From RBG-13-66-14 sp964436465 (lineage in GTDB: Bacteria > RBG-13-66-14), in contig CAYTCV010000031.1 of the NCBI GenBank assembly GCA_964436465.1, positions 1-20,748 of the forward strand: a DNA stretch of 20,748 bases. Reading direction: 5' to 3'. The notes beneath the pieces are model-generated. The model searched no databases. It worked only from the letters and a program-made list of their open reading frames with translations, and had not been told where the DNA came from. Position numbers and translations under genes: made by a program. Positions 7,097 through 13,618 of this stretch are shown here, in pieces (the first letter of the stretch is position 1; each line of letters begins with the position of its first letter).

Positions 7097-7614
7097 GCGA
7101 AAAATCCGACGGTGTACAACACCACCGAGTGCAGACTTGAGTTCAGACTTGTAGTGAGCATTTCAGTGGTCACCGGTGCATTCCAGTAGTGACCCGTCAC
7201 CGATTCCGTCTCGTACTCGCCGCCGGAAAAGCGGTGCGTCACTGTATATGCCACGTCGCGGTCCACCCACTCGTCCCCGGAAACGCCGAAGTAGACGCAG
7301 GCGCGATAGGGTCCCCGTTCCTCGTCGTAGTCGGGGAGCGGCGGCAATGGGATTTCTATCTCGATCCCGGCCTCCACCGGTCCCAGTGTGAGGGGGAAAG
7401 CGTAACCCAGGGCGGGATCGTCGGCGTCCAGCCACGCCTCCCCTCGAATTTCGACGCCACGGTATAGACCATGGACGACGATGAAGTCGTCGTACATCTC
7501 AAGAGTACCGGAGTAATACTCGTTGTCCAGATGTGTACAAAAATCCGGCGGGCGGAAGTCCCCCATCGCGGAGGCGGTCAGGAGAGTCAGCAGAACAAGA
7601 CCGATTACCCTCAC
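6949..7614 (-). CDS. Exported protein of unknown function, tandem paralog 2
   Basis: This is the middle copy of three tandem paralogs, 221 residues. The signal peptide is MRVIGLVLLTLLTASAMG, followed by DFRPPDF and a beta-rich domain (GYAFPLTLGPVEAG, FGVSGDEWVDRDVAY, GGEYETESVTGHYW). The C-terminus, TEVTSVSKLYLVVGVLADDA and onward, is identical in protein sequence to paralog 1. The start is GTG 7614 with AAGGGGG 7 nt upstream. There are no conserved Cys or obvious catalytic residues across the three copies, so a structural or binding role is more likely than an enzyme. It is separated by 81 bp from paralog 1 and 84 bp from paralog 3; both gaps hold an nqrD-tail fossil. Confidence 0.85.
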   Translation of the reverse strand: MRVIGLVLLTLLTASAMGDFRPPDFCTHLDNEYYSGTLEMYDDFIVVHGLYRGVEIRGEAWLDADDPALGYAFPLTLGPVEAGIEIEIPLPPLPDYDEERGPYRACVYFGVSGDEWVDRDVAYTVTHRFSGGEYETESVTGHYWNAPVTTEMLTTSLNSSLHSVVLYTVGFFAEGATEVTSVSKLYLVVGVLADDAPDFETTAERLRENPHEGTTVIFPEP

Positions 7615-7625
7615 GTTTACCCCCT

Positions 7626-7689
7626 TACGCCGCCTGGGCGCGGAGTTCCTTCCGCCTCTTCGCCGAATCCTGAATCGTGCGGATGACCC
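7626..7689 (-). pseudogene. Fossil of nqrD 3' end, recent copy
   Basis: This 64-bp segment matches the nqrD 3' end (8350-8413) at 61 of 64 positions. On the minus strand it retains the nqrD C-terminal codons ELRAQAA and the in-frame stop. The match ends abruptly after GTGCGGATGACCC: nqrD continues with AGATGTAGC, whereas here the paralog-1 tail follows. That marks a duplication junction. Confidence 0.9.
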
Positions 7690-7843
7690 GCGCTCTCAAG
7701 GCTCGGGGAAGATGACCGTCGTCCCCTCGTGTGGGTTCTCGCGCAGACGTTCGGCGGTTGTCTCGAAATCCGGCGCGTCGTCCGCCAGGACCCCCACCAC
7801 CAGGTACAGCTTCGATACCGACGTGACCTCCGTGGCCCCCTCC
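7682..7843. repeat. 162-bp direct repeat, copy in paralog 1
   Basis: This is the partner of 6935-7096 (161 of 162 identical, offset 747 bp). It covers the C-terminal coding part of paralog 1, its stop and the short downstream stretch up to the nqrD-tail fossil. Direct repeats of this length and identity would allow slippage or unequal recombination between the copies. Confidence 0.95.
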
Positions 7844-8340
7844 TCAAAGAACCCGCCGGTCTGAATCACCACACTGTGGAAACCGCCGGTGACGACCTCC
7901 CCGGGCGCCTCGGCGCTCCACAGATGGCCGGTCACCGCCTCGGTCTCGTACTCGCCTCCGGGCACGCGGTGCGTCACCCTGTACGCCACGTCGCGGTCCA
8001 CCCACTCGTCGCCGGAGACGCCCAGGTAGACGTGGACGCGGTAGGGCTCCCGCTTCTCCAGGTCGTACCCGATGACCTTCGGCAGCTCGACCTCGATGTC
8101 GCTCCCCGCCTCCACGGGCCCCAGGTTGATGGGGATGACGTACCCCGCCGCGGGGTCGTCGGCATCCAGGCAGGCCCCGATACGGAGCTCGGAGAGGTAG
8201 AGGAGGAAGTAATCGCCGTACTGCTCCAGCCCGCCGGCGTAGCATTCGTTGTCCAGCTCGGTCCAGAAGTCGGGGCCGCGCACGTCGGCCGCCGCTCCGA
8301 AGACCAGAAGCGTAACCAGAACGAGGCCGATTCCCCGCAT
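7696..8340 (-). CDS. Exported protein of unknown function, tandem paralog 1
   Basis: This 214-residue product is the copy next to the intact nqrD. It has a short signal peptide (MRGIGLVLVTLLVFGAAA, cut near residue 18) and no membrane segments after it. The rest is acidic and beta-rich: DFWTELDNECYAGGLEQYGD, GYVIPINLGPVEAG, GVSGDEWVDRDVAY, GGEYETEAVTGHLW and the C-terminal LVVGVLADDAPDFETTAERL. The start ATG 8340 has AGGAGG 6 nt upstream, and that site overlaps the nqrD stop (TAGGAGGGGATATG), which indicates coupled translation. A longer reading frame extends upstream only because it is open opposite nqrD codons. The family is unknown to me. The position inside the nqr operon suggests a periplasmic accessory to the complex. 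Confidence 0.88.
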   Translation of the reverse strand: MRGIGLVLVTLLVFGAAADVRGPDFWTELDNECYAGGLEQYGDYFLLYLSELRIGACLDADDPAAGYVIPINLGPVEAGSDIEVELPKVIGYDLEKREPYRVHVYLGVSGDEWVDRDVAYRVTHRVPGGEYETEAVTGHLWSAEAPGEVVTGGFHSVVIQTGGFFEEGATEVTSVSKLYLVVGVLADDAPDFETTAERLRENPHEGTTVIFPEP

Positions 8341-8348
8341 ATCCCCTC

Positions 8349-8984
8349 CTACGCCGCCTGGGCGCGCAGTTCCTTCCGCTTCTTCGCGGAATCCTGAATC
8401 GTGCGGATGACCCAGATGTAGCTCCCGAGCATGAAGAACGCGCCGGGGGCCATGACCATGATGACCCACGGCTCGAACCCCGGCCCCAGGACCGGAATCC
8501 CCGCCAGCGTCCCGAAGCCCAAAAGCTCCCGGAAGACGGAGATAATCAACAGGCTCATGGCGTAGCCCAGGCTCACCCCCGCGGCGTCGAGGATGCTCGG
8601 CAGCGGCTTGTTGTTGCTGGCGAAGGCCTCGGCCCGGCCCATGATGATGCAGTTGGTGATGATGAGCCCCACGTACGGCCCGATGGCCTTGGAGACCGTG
8701 GGCACGAAGCTTTTCAGGGCGATGTCCACCATGATGACGAAGGCGGCGATGATGAGCGTGTAGACCGCCATGCGGATGCGCTTGCCGGTGACGTTTCGCA
8801 CCAGGCTGACCAGGAAGGAGCTGCACACGGTGACGAAGACGACGGCGAAGCCCATGGCCACGGTGTTGATGACCTGGTTGGTCACCGCCAGGGTGGAGCA
8901 GATGCCCAGAATCATGCGGAAGATGGGGTTGTCCTCCCACAGCCCCTTGACGAAAATCTTCCAGTTCTCACCCTTCTTGGCCAC
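8349..8984 (-). CDS. nqrD: NQR membrane subunit NqrD (RnfE family)
   Basis: NqrD is an integral membrane subunit that pairs with NqrE around the membrane [2Fe-2S] centre. The 211-residue product carries the family signature VGLIITNCIIMGRAEAFA (105-122), with Cys112, and the first cysteine, Cys29, in LGICSTLAVTN. The spacing and positions agree with the Vibrio protein as I remember it. FRELLGFGTLAG and the APGAFFMLGSYIWVIRT end also fit NqrD. The GTG start at 8984 has AAGGAG about 7 nt upstream. It follows nqrC after 27 bp. Its last ~64 bp were copied twice downstream, at 7626-7689 and 6879-6942. Confidence 0.93.
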   Translation of the reverse strand: MAKKGENWKIFVKGLWEDNPIFRMILGICSTLAVTNQVINTVAMGFAVVFVTVCSSFLVSLVRNVTGKRIRMAVYTLIIAAFVIMVDIALKSFVPTVSKAIGPYVGLIITNCIIMGRAEAFASNNKPLPSILDAAGVSLGYAMSLLIISVFRELLGFGTLAGIPVLGPGFEPWVIMVMAPGAFFMLGSYIWVIRTIQDSAKKRKELRAQAA

Positions 8985-9011
8985 GGCTCACTCCTTCACG
9001 AACGCTTAAGG

Positions 9012-9638
9012 TCACCGCCCCTTCACCGCGGCGAGGAAGTCGGCGATGCCTTTGTTCAACAGCTTCTCCAGGGACTTGGAGGTCTGGGTGGCCCCGGTGA
9101 TGGCCGCCACCTCGTAGGGCTTGTCGGGGGCCTGGTAGGCCACGAGGCCCACGTATCCCGGCGCCGGGCCCAGCGGCAGGTCGTCGAATTTTTTCAAGAA
9201 TTCCGGCTCGGTGATGCGCCCCCCCAGCCCCGGCGTCTCCCCCTGCTCCAGGACCTGCATGTGGAAGATGTTTTTGTAATCGGGCGTCAGGGCCACCAGA
9301 ACCTTTATCACGCTCCACAGGCCGCTCCCCGAGGCCTCGAACGCCACGCCCAGCTCCTTCCCCGCATCGTCGTAGCCCCGGTAGAGGGTGAGCCCGCCGA
9401 CCTTTTCCGGCTTCACGTGCTTGGCGTAGATGTCGTCCACCTGCGCGGGCGCAAGCTTCGCCCCGGGGTCGGCCAGGCCGAAGACCTCGATGACGCGGCG
9501 GTTGAACAGGCGCGCCTTCTGCTCGTCGATGACCGGCTTGGTGTAGGCGTAGAGGGCGGTCAGCGCCGTGGCCACCAGCACCGAGGCGACCACGAGAAAG
9601 ACGACCATGAAGGGCCGCGAATCTTTGTTGAACGCCAT
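9012..9638 (-). CDS. nqrC: NQR subunit NqrC, covalent-FMN protein (RnfG family)
   Basis: NqrC carries an FMN attached to a threonine by a phosphoester bond on the outer face of the membrane. The 208-residue product has a single N-terminal membrane helix (~10-31), the conserved core GLWSVIKVLVAL (106-117), EQGETPGLGGRI (131-142), and the flavinylation motif TGAT (181-184) with Thr184 the expected attachment site, followed by TSKSLEKLLN. The aspartate that often begins the DxxSGAT motif is Ala178 here. Attachment would need the flavin transferase ApbE, which is not in this window. The start overlaps the nqrB stop by one base (TAATG), so translation is coupled. Confidence 0.92.
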   Translation of the reverse strand: MAFNKDSRPFMVVFLVVASVLVATALTALYAYTKPVIDEQKARLFNRRVIEVFGLADPGAKLAPAQVDDIYAKHVKPEKVGGLTLYRGYDDAGKELGVAFEASGSGLWSVIKVLVALTPDYKNIFHMQVLEQGETPGLGGRITEPEFLKKFDDLPLGPAPGYVGLVAYQAPDKPYEVAAITGATQTSKSLEKLLNKGIADFLAAVKGR

Positions 9639-10675
9639 TACGTCTCCCCGGCCGCCCCTTCGGCCGCTTCTTTCTGCTTTTTCCGCCGCGCGCGGATGAG
9701 CGAGTCCACCAGCGGGGTGAAGGTGTTGGCGAAGAGGATGGCGAAGAAGACGCCGCCGGAAAAGCTCGACGCCGCCCGGATGACGACGACCAGAACACCG
9801 ATGAGCGCGCCCATGAGCCAGCGGCCGCCGTCGGTGGAGGGCGCGCTCACCGGGTCGGTGGCGAAGAAGAGCGCCCCGAACAGCAGCCCCCCGCCGGCCA
9901 GGGTGAACGGCAAGTCCGGGACGAAGGCGGGCCAGACGATGTGGAGGACGAGGGCGGCCAGCGACGCCGCGCCCAGGACGGAAAGCGGCGTGCGCCAGTT
10001 GATGATTTTACGCGCGAGGAGGTAAATCCCCAGAAGGACCAACAGGACGGCCGCCGTCTCCCCCATCGCCCCGCCGGTGTCCCCCCGGAGCATCGGCCCC
10101 AGCGGCCCCTGGACGCCGGAGCCCTTGAAGGCCGCGAGGGGGGTGGCGGTGGTCACCGCGTCGGCCGCGGCCAGGTTCGGGGTCCAGGCCGCGAAGCCGC
10201 CCGCTCCGCCCCAGAACGGCTTCCACCAGTAGCCGGCGAAATAGGTCGGGAAGCTGATGGTCACGAAGGCCCGCCCGACCAGCGCCGGGTTGAAGACGTT
10301 GCGCCCGAAGCCCCCGAAGACCTCCTTGGCGAAGAGCTGCCCCACGGCCGCCCCGACGACCACCAGCCACCACGGGACGTGCGCCGGGAGGGTGAAAGCG
10401 AACAGGAGCGCCGTAATCCAGAAGCTGGGGTCCATGGGCTTACGGCGGACCAGGGAGAACGCCGCGGCGGTGACCCAGCCCACGGCGTAGGCCAGGGCCA
10501 AAAGAAAGGCGCAGCGCCAGCCGAAGAGGTACACCGAGGCGAGCGCCAGGGGGACGAAGGCCCAGGCGAACTTCGCGTGGAGCGGGAGGAATTTCGTCCG
10601 CCCCCGGAAGAAGGGCAGGGCGTGGAGGCTTCCACGCGCGTGGTCCGCCAGGGAGGGCTTGGGAATTTCCGGCAT
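9638..10675 (-). CDS. nqrB: NQR membrane subunit NqrB/RnfD, covalent-FMN site
   Basis: NqrB is the large membrane subunit with the ion path, the quinone region and a covalent FMN. The 345-residue product is strongly hydrophobic. It has the signature FGGFGRNVFNPALVGRAF (120-137), a flavinylation motif DAVTTAT (172-178) with Thr178 the likely FMN site, and FFATDPVSAPSTDGGRW followed by FAILFANTFTPLVD near the C-terminus. These last motifs resemble NqrB, but the length is that of RnfD: the ~50-residue N-terminal extension of Vibrio NqrB (415 residues) is absent. ATG 10675 lacks a good Shine-Dalgarno. It is the first gene of the operon, 31 bp after the promoter -10, with no nqrA upstream. Confidence 0.88.
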   Translation of the reverse strand: MPEIPKPSLADHARGSLHALPFFRGRTKFLPLHAKFAWAFVPLALASVYLFGWRCAFLLALAYAVGWVTAAAFSLVRRKPMDPSFWITALLFAFTLPAHVPWWLVVVGAAVGQLFAKEVFGGFGRNVFNPALVGRAFVTISFPTYFAGYWWKPFWGGAGGFAAWTPNLAAADAVTTATPLAAFKGSGVQGPLGPMLRGDTGGAMGETAAVLLVLLGIYLLARKIINWRTPLSVLGAASLAALVLHIVWPAFVPDLPFTLAGGGLLFGALFFATDPVSAPSTDGGRWLMGALIGVLVVVIRAASSFSGGVFFAILFANTFTPLVDSLIRARRKKQKEAAEGAAGET

Positions 10676-10707
10676 GGGGACGCCCGGGAAGAGGTGAAAA
10701 TCAGTCT

Positions 10708-10737
10708 AAGCTAGGAAAAAAACGGTCCCGCTGTCAA
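10708..10737 (-). promoter_or_regulatory. Promoter of the nqr operon
   Basis: On the minus strand TTGACA (-35, 10732-10737) is followed by 18 bp and TAGCTT (-10, 10708-10713). The spacer ends in a run of seven T and CC, so the -10 context reads TTTTTTTCCTAGCTTAG. The same 17-mer with the same upstream TTGACA occurs before the protease gene at 13479-13509. It lies between the kinase stop and nqrB, so the nqr operon can be transcribed on its own. Confidence 0.7.
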
Positions 10738-10770
10738 GCGTTAAACCTTTTCGCGGCCGCGGGGGGCGCG

Positions 10771-13407
10771 TCACGCGTCGGTCTCGTCGGCATCTTCCGG
10801 CGCTTCCCGCTCCAGCTCCGGCTTGTTGAAGCGGAGGGTGAAGGTGGCGCCCTTGCCGGGGGTGGAGGCCACCAGGACCTCGGCGCGGTGCAGCCGGGCC
10901 ACCTGGGCCACGAAGGACAGGCCGAGCCCGGTGCCGCCCACGTCGCGCGCCGCCTTCGCCCGGTAAAACTTCTCGAAGATGTGCTCCCGCTCCTCGGGCT
11001 CGATGCCCGGCCCCTCGTCGGTCACCGACACCTCCACCGCTCGCTCGAGCTCCCGGACGGCCACCGTCACGTCGGTCCCGGCGGGGGCGTACTTGACGGC
11101 GTTGTCCAAGAGGTTCGCCAGCGCCCGGCTGACCAGGTTCACGTCGGCCAGGATGGCGCTCACGGCGGGGGGACGGTCGAGGACCAGGGTCTTGCCGGCC
11201 TGGTTGGCGGTGATGCGCCCCAGCTCGATGACCTCCTCGGCCGTCGCGCAGAGGTCCACGGGGAGGAACTGGCCCCGCCGCCGGCCGCTCTCCAGACGGC
11301 TCACGTCGAGGAACGTCTCGATGAGCCTCAGCAGCTTGTCCGTTTCGGCGGCCAGGTGCCCCACGTACTCCAGGCGCTCGTCCCGGGAAACGTCCCGGTC
11401 CGAGAGGAGCTCGGCGAAGCCGCGGATGGTCCCCAGCGGGCTCTTCAGGTCGTGGGACAGGATGTGCATGACATCGCTCTTCATCCGGTCTATGCGGGCC
11501 AGCTCGGTGATATCGGTGAGGGTGACGACGAAGCCGCGCAGGCCGCGCTCGTCGGCCAGGGGAGCCACCGCCAACAGGAAGGTCATCCCCTGGATTTTCA
11601 CCGTGTCGCTGCTGGCCCCGTCCACGGCGTCCACCAGGAACTGGCGCAGGTTCTGCCCCGGCATGAGGGAGTAGATGCTCTGGCCCACCATCTCCTCGGG
11701 CCCTCCGTCCTCGTCGGCGAAAAGCTCCCGGGCCGCGGCGTTGGCCAGGCGCACCACCCCGTACACGCTGGTCAGAAGAATCACCTCGGCGGCGGCGTCC
11801 AGGACGTGCTGGAGCGTGAGCCGGCTGGCGGCCAGGTCCTCCTCCAGGTGGGACAGGATGTCCAGCTTGACCTGGGTGTGCGCCCGGGTGAGAGTGGCCA
11901 GGGGCCAGGCGACCTCCCCGTCGGCGGGGCGGAAGATGCGCTTGAACTGCCGCGCGCCCGCGGTCAGCAGCGCCACCTCGTTCACCGACGGGGTCCCCGA
12001 GTAGAACAGGCACAGCTCCGTCCCCGCGGAGTTGTCCCGATACACGCGCAGCGGCGGCTCCGGCTCGTCGTCGGGATTGGCGACCTCGCCCTGCCGGAAG
12101 AGCACCTTGCCCGCGGTGTCGCGCAGCAGAAGCCCGTGGAGCCCCAGGGTGTAGGTGAGGCTCGTGGCCGCCTCCGCGGCGCCGGTCACCGGCTCCTCCC
12201 GCGAGAGCTGGTCGGAGAGGAGCAGCTCCAGGTCTATCAGCCGTCTGTCCAGGGCCCGGTTGACCGATACGAGCCGGCCCAGGCTGGTGAATACGAACGC
12301 CAGGGAGCCCGCCAGAAGGCCCGGCACCACGGGAAGCAGGTCGTTCGTCAGGGCGAAGACCACCCAGGCCGCCAGGGGGTAGCCGACGACGAAGCCGACG
12401 AAGCCGACGATGGAGATTTTCGGGCGGAAGCGGGTGAAGAGGTCGCCGGACACCCCCGCGAGGACCAACGACAGTAAGATGATGGCCCAGCGCGGCCAAA
12501 CGGTGGGCTCGTCGCCCCCCAGAATCGTCGCCGCCGCATTGGCGTGAACCTCCACCGCCGGCATGGGCGCCTGCGGGGAGAAGGGGGTGATGACGGCATC
12601 GTGCAATCCCTCCGCCGAGGCGCCGAAGAAGACCAGCTTGTCGTGGAACCACTCCGCAAGCTGGGCGTCGTCGGAGCGCAGGACGGCCACGGCGCTGTAC
12701 GTGGGGAAGGTGCCCGTGGGGCCGCGGTATGCGATGTCCAGCCGGCCGCTCTGGCTCACCCCGGATTCGAGGGGCGCGGACATCGGTTCGAGTCTCCCTC
12801 CGCCGAAGGCGGCGGCGGCGGCGGCGGAGAAGGCGGGGTACGAAAGCCCGCCATAGCTCTGGTACTCGTACAGCGTGCGGTAAACGCCGTCGAGGTCGGG
12901 AACCAGCGCCACGTGACCCAGCGAATAGGCCTTGGCGGAGAAGGGCGCCGCCGGAGTGAGCCACTTCAGCGGCTGGCCGGGAATCGGGGAGAGGTACACC
13001 GGCAGGACGGTAACCCCCATGCCGATGGCGTCGGCCAGACGCTCGTCGGAGGCCGGGTTGTCCGGCTCCAGGAGGGCCAGGTCCAGGGCCAGGCAGGCCG
13101 GCTCCGCGGAATGAATCCGCTCGACGAGCTGCGCCAAAAGACCCCGGGGCCACGGGTAGCGCCCCAGCTCCGTAAGCGAACGCTGGTCGATGGTCACCAG
13201 GGCGATTTCAGGGTCGGGCTCGACCGGTCCCCGCAGCCGGAACCGCAGGTCCCGCGTGCCCACCTCCAGCCGGTCCAGGAATCCGGCGGCGGAGAGCGCC
13301 GCGGCCGCGACGCCGGCCAGGAGGCCCACGGTAAATCCCCAGGACCCGAACCGCCGCTTCCTCCCCCGGCCCGCGTCGCCCTTCACCTGTTTGTCGTTTT
13401 CCACCAT
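10771..13407 (-). CDS. CHASE2-PAS sensor histidine kinase
   Basis: This is a membrane sensor kinase of 878 residues. After one membrane helix (~23-42) comes an extracytoplasmic CHASE2 domain (~50-300), with IALVTIDQRSLTELGRYPWP near its start and KLVFFGASAEGLHD towards its end. Three membrane helices follow (~306-376), as is usual for CHASE2 proteins. A cytoplasmic region of uncertain fold (400-495) and a PAS domain (~530-632, ending VTLTDITE) lead to HisKA with phospho-acceptor His652 in SHDLKSPLG. The ATPase has its N box in NLLDNAVKYA, G1 in DEGPGIEPEE, the F box FEKFYRAK and G2 GGTGLGLSF. All catalytic motifs are intact. No response regulator is encoded in the window, so the output is unknown. 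The stop is 95 bp upstream of nqrB on the same strand, but a promoter lies between. Confidence 0.93.
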   Translation of the reverse strand: MVENDKQVKGDAGRGRKRRFGSWGFTVGLLAGVAAAALSAAGFLDRLEVGTRDLRFRLRGPVEPDPEIALVTIDQRSLTELGRYPWPRGLLAQLVERIHSAEPACLALDLALLEPDNPASDERLADAIGMGVTVLPVYLSPIPGQPLKWLTPAAPFSAKAYSLGHVALVPDLDGVYRTLYEYQSYGGLSYPAFSAAAAAAFGGGRLEPMSAPLESGVSQSGRLDIAYRGPTGTFPTYSAVAVLRSDDAQLAEWFHDKLVFFGASAEGLHDAVITPFSPQAPMPAVEVHANAAATILGGDEPTVWPRWAIILLSLVLAGVSGDLFTRFRPKISIVGFVGFVVGYPLAAWVVFALTNDLLPVVPGLLAGSLAFVFTSLGRLVSVNRALDRRLIDLELLLSDQLSREEPVTGAAEAATSLTYTLGLHGLLLRDTAGKVLFRQGEVANPDDEPEPPLRVYRDNSAGTELCLFYSGTPSVNEVALLTAGARQFKRIFRPADGEVAWPLATLTRAHTQVKLDILSHLEEDLAASRLTLQHVLDAAAEVILLTSVYGVVRLANAAARELFADEDGGPEEMVGQSIYSLMPGQNLRQFLVDAVDGASSDTVKIQGMTFLLAVAPLADERGLRGFVVTLTDITELARIDRMKSDVMHILSHDLKSPLGTIRGFAELLSDRDVSRDERLEYVGHLAAETDKLLRLIETFLDVSRLESGRRRGQFLPVDLCATAEEVIELGRITANQAGKTLVLDRPPAVSAILADVNLVSRALANLLDNAVKYAPAGTDVTVAVRELERAVEVSVTDEGPGIEPEEREHIFEKFYRAKAARDVGGTGLGLSFVAQVARLHRAEVLVASTPGKGATFTLRFNKPELEREAPEDADETDA

Positions 13408-13446
13408 GACCCGCCGTCGAGGCGCAGGGGGTACCCACCCGATTCC

Positions 13447-13452
13447 ATTTTA
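13447..13452 (-). promoter_or_regulatory. Possible -10 element of the kinase gene
   Basis: TAAAAT on the minus strand lies about 40 bp upstream of the kinase ATG at 13407 and matches the -10 consensus at 5 of 6 positions. No convincing -35 is found at the right distance, so this is weak. Confidence 0.3.
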
Positions 13453-13478
13453 GCACAGCGCGCCGACTACGTATTTCC

Positions 13479-13507
13479 TTGACACGGACCTCTTTTTTTC
13501 CTAGCTT
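13479..13507 (+). promoter_or_regulatory. Promoter of the surface protease gene
   Basis: TTGACA (13479-13484), a 17-bp spacer ending in seven T and CC, then TAGCTT (13502-13507). The sequence is nearly the same as the nqr promoter from the -35 through CCTAGCTTAG. The predicted start is near 13514, giving a leader of about 105 nt. Confidence 0.7.
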
Positions 13508-13522
13508 AGCTTTTGGAGAAGT

Positions 13523-13557
13523 CCCGCCGCAAAAACCTTCCGTGAAGGACAGGCGGG
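13523..13557 (+). ncRNA. Structured 5' leader of the protease mRNA
   Basis: Nested stems are visible in the leader: an outer CCCGCC (13523-13528) with GGCGGG (13552-13557), and an inner CCTTC (13536-13540) with GAAGG (13544-13548) closing a CGT loop. An A-rich internal loop (GCAAAAA) lies on the 5' side and ACA on the 3' side. It could be a cis-regulatory RNA or a stabilising element. I cannot match it to a known riboswitch. Confidence 0.4.
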
Positions 13558-13618
13558 TTGATGTGTGCCTACAAGTACGACCCCACCGGTCAATGACACA
13601 TTTCCGTATGGGAGGAAC

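Noticed and set aside
6949..8340. Mobile element insertion as the cause of the paralog repeats
   Set aside because: No transposase, terminal inverted repeats or target-site duplications are seen; the repeated nqrD tails point to ordinary tandem duplication.
7696..8940. 414-residue version of paralog 1
   Set aside because: The extra N-terminal 200 residues come from reading nqrD out of frame. The ATG at 8340 has AGGAGG at the right distance and starts a signal peptide.
3422..10675. Naming the operon as a classical RNF complex
   Set aside because: There is no RnfB or RnfC, while an NqrF with ferredoxin and FAD/NADH domains is present, and the D and E subunits carry NqrD/NqrE-type signatures.
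10888..12477. 529-residue plus-strand frame opposite the sensor kinase
   Set aside because: Antisense to a kinase with all motifs intact; composition is typical of a GC-rich shadow frame.
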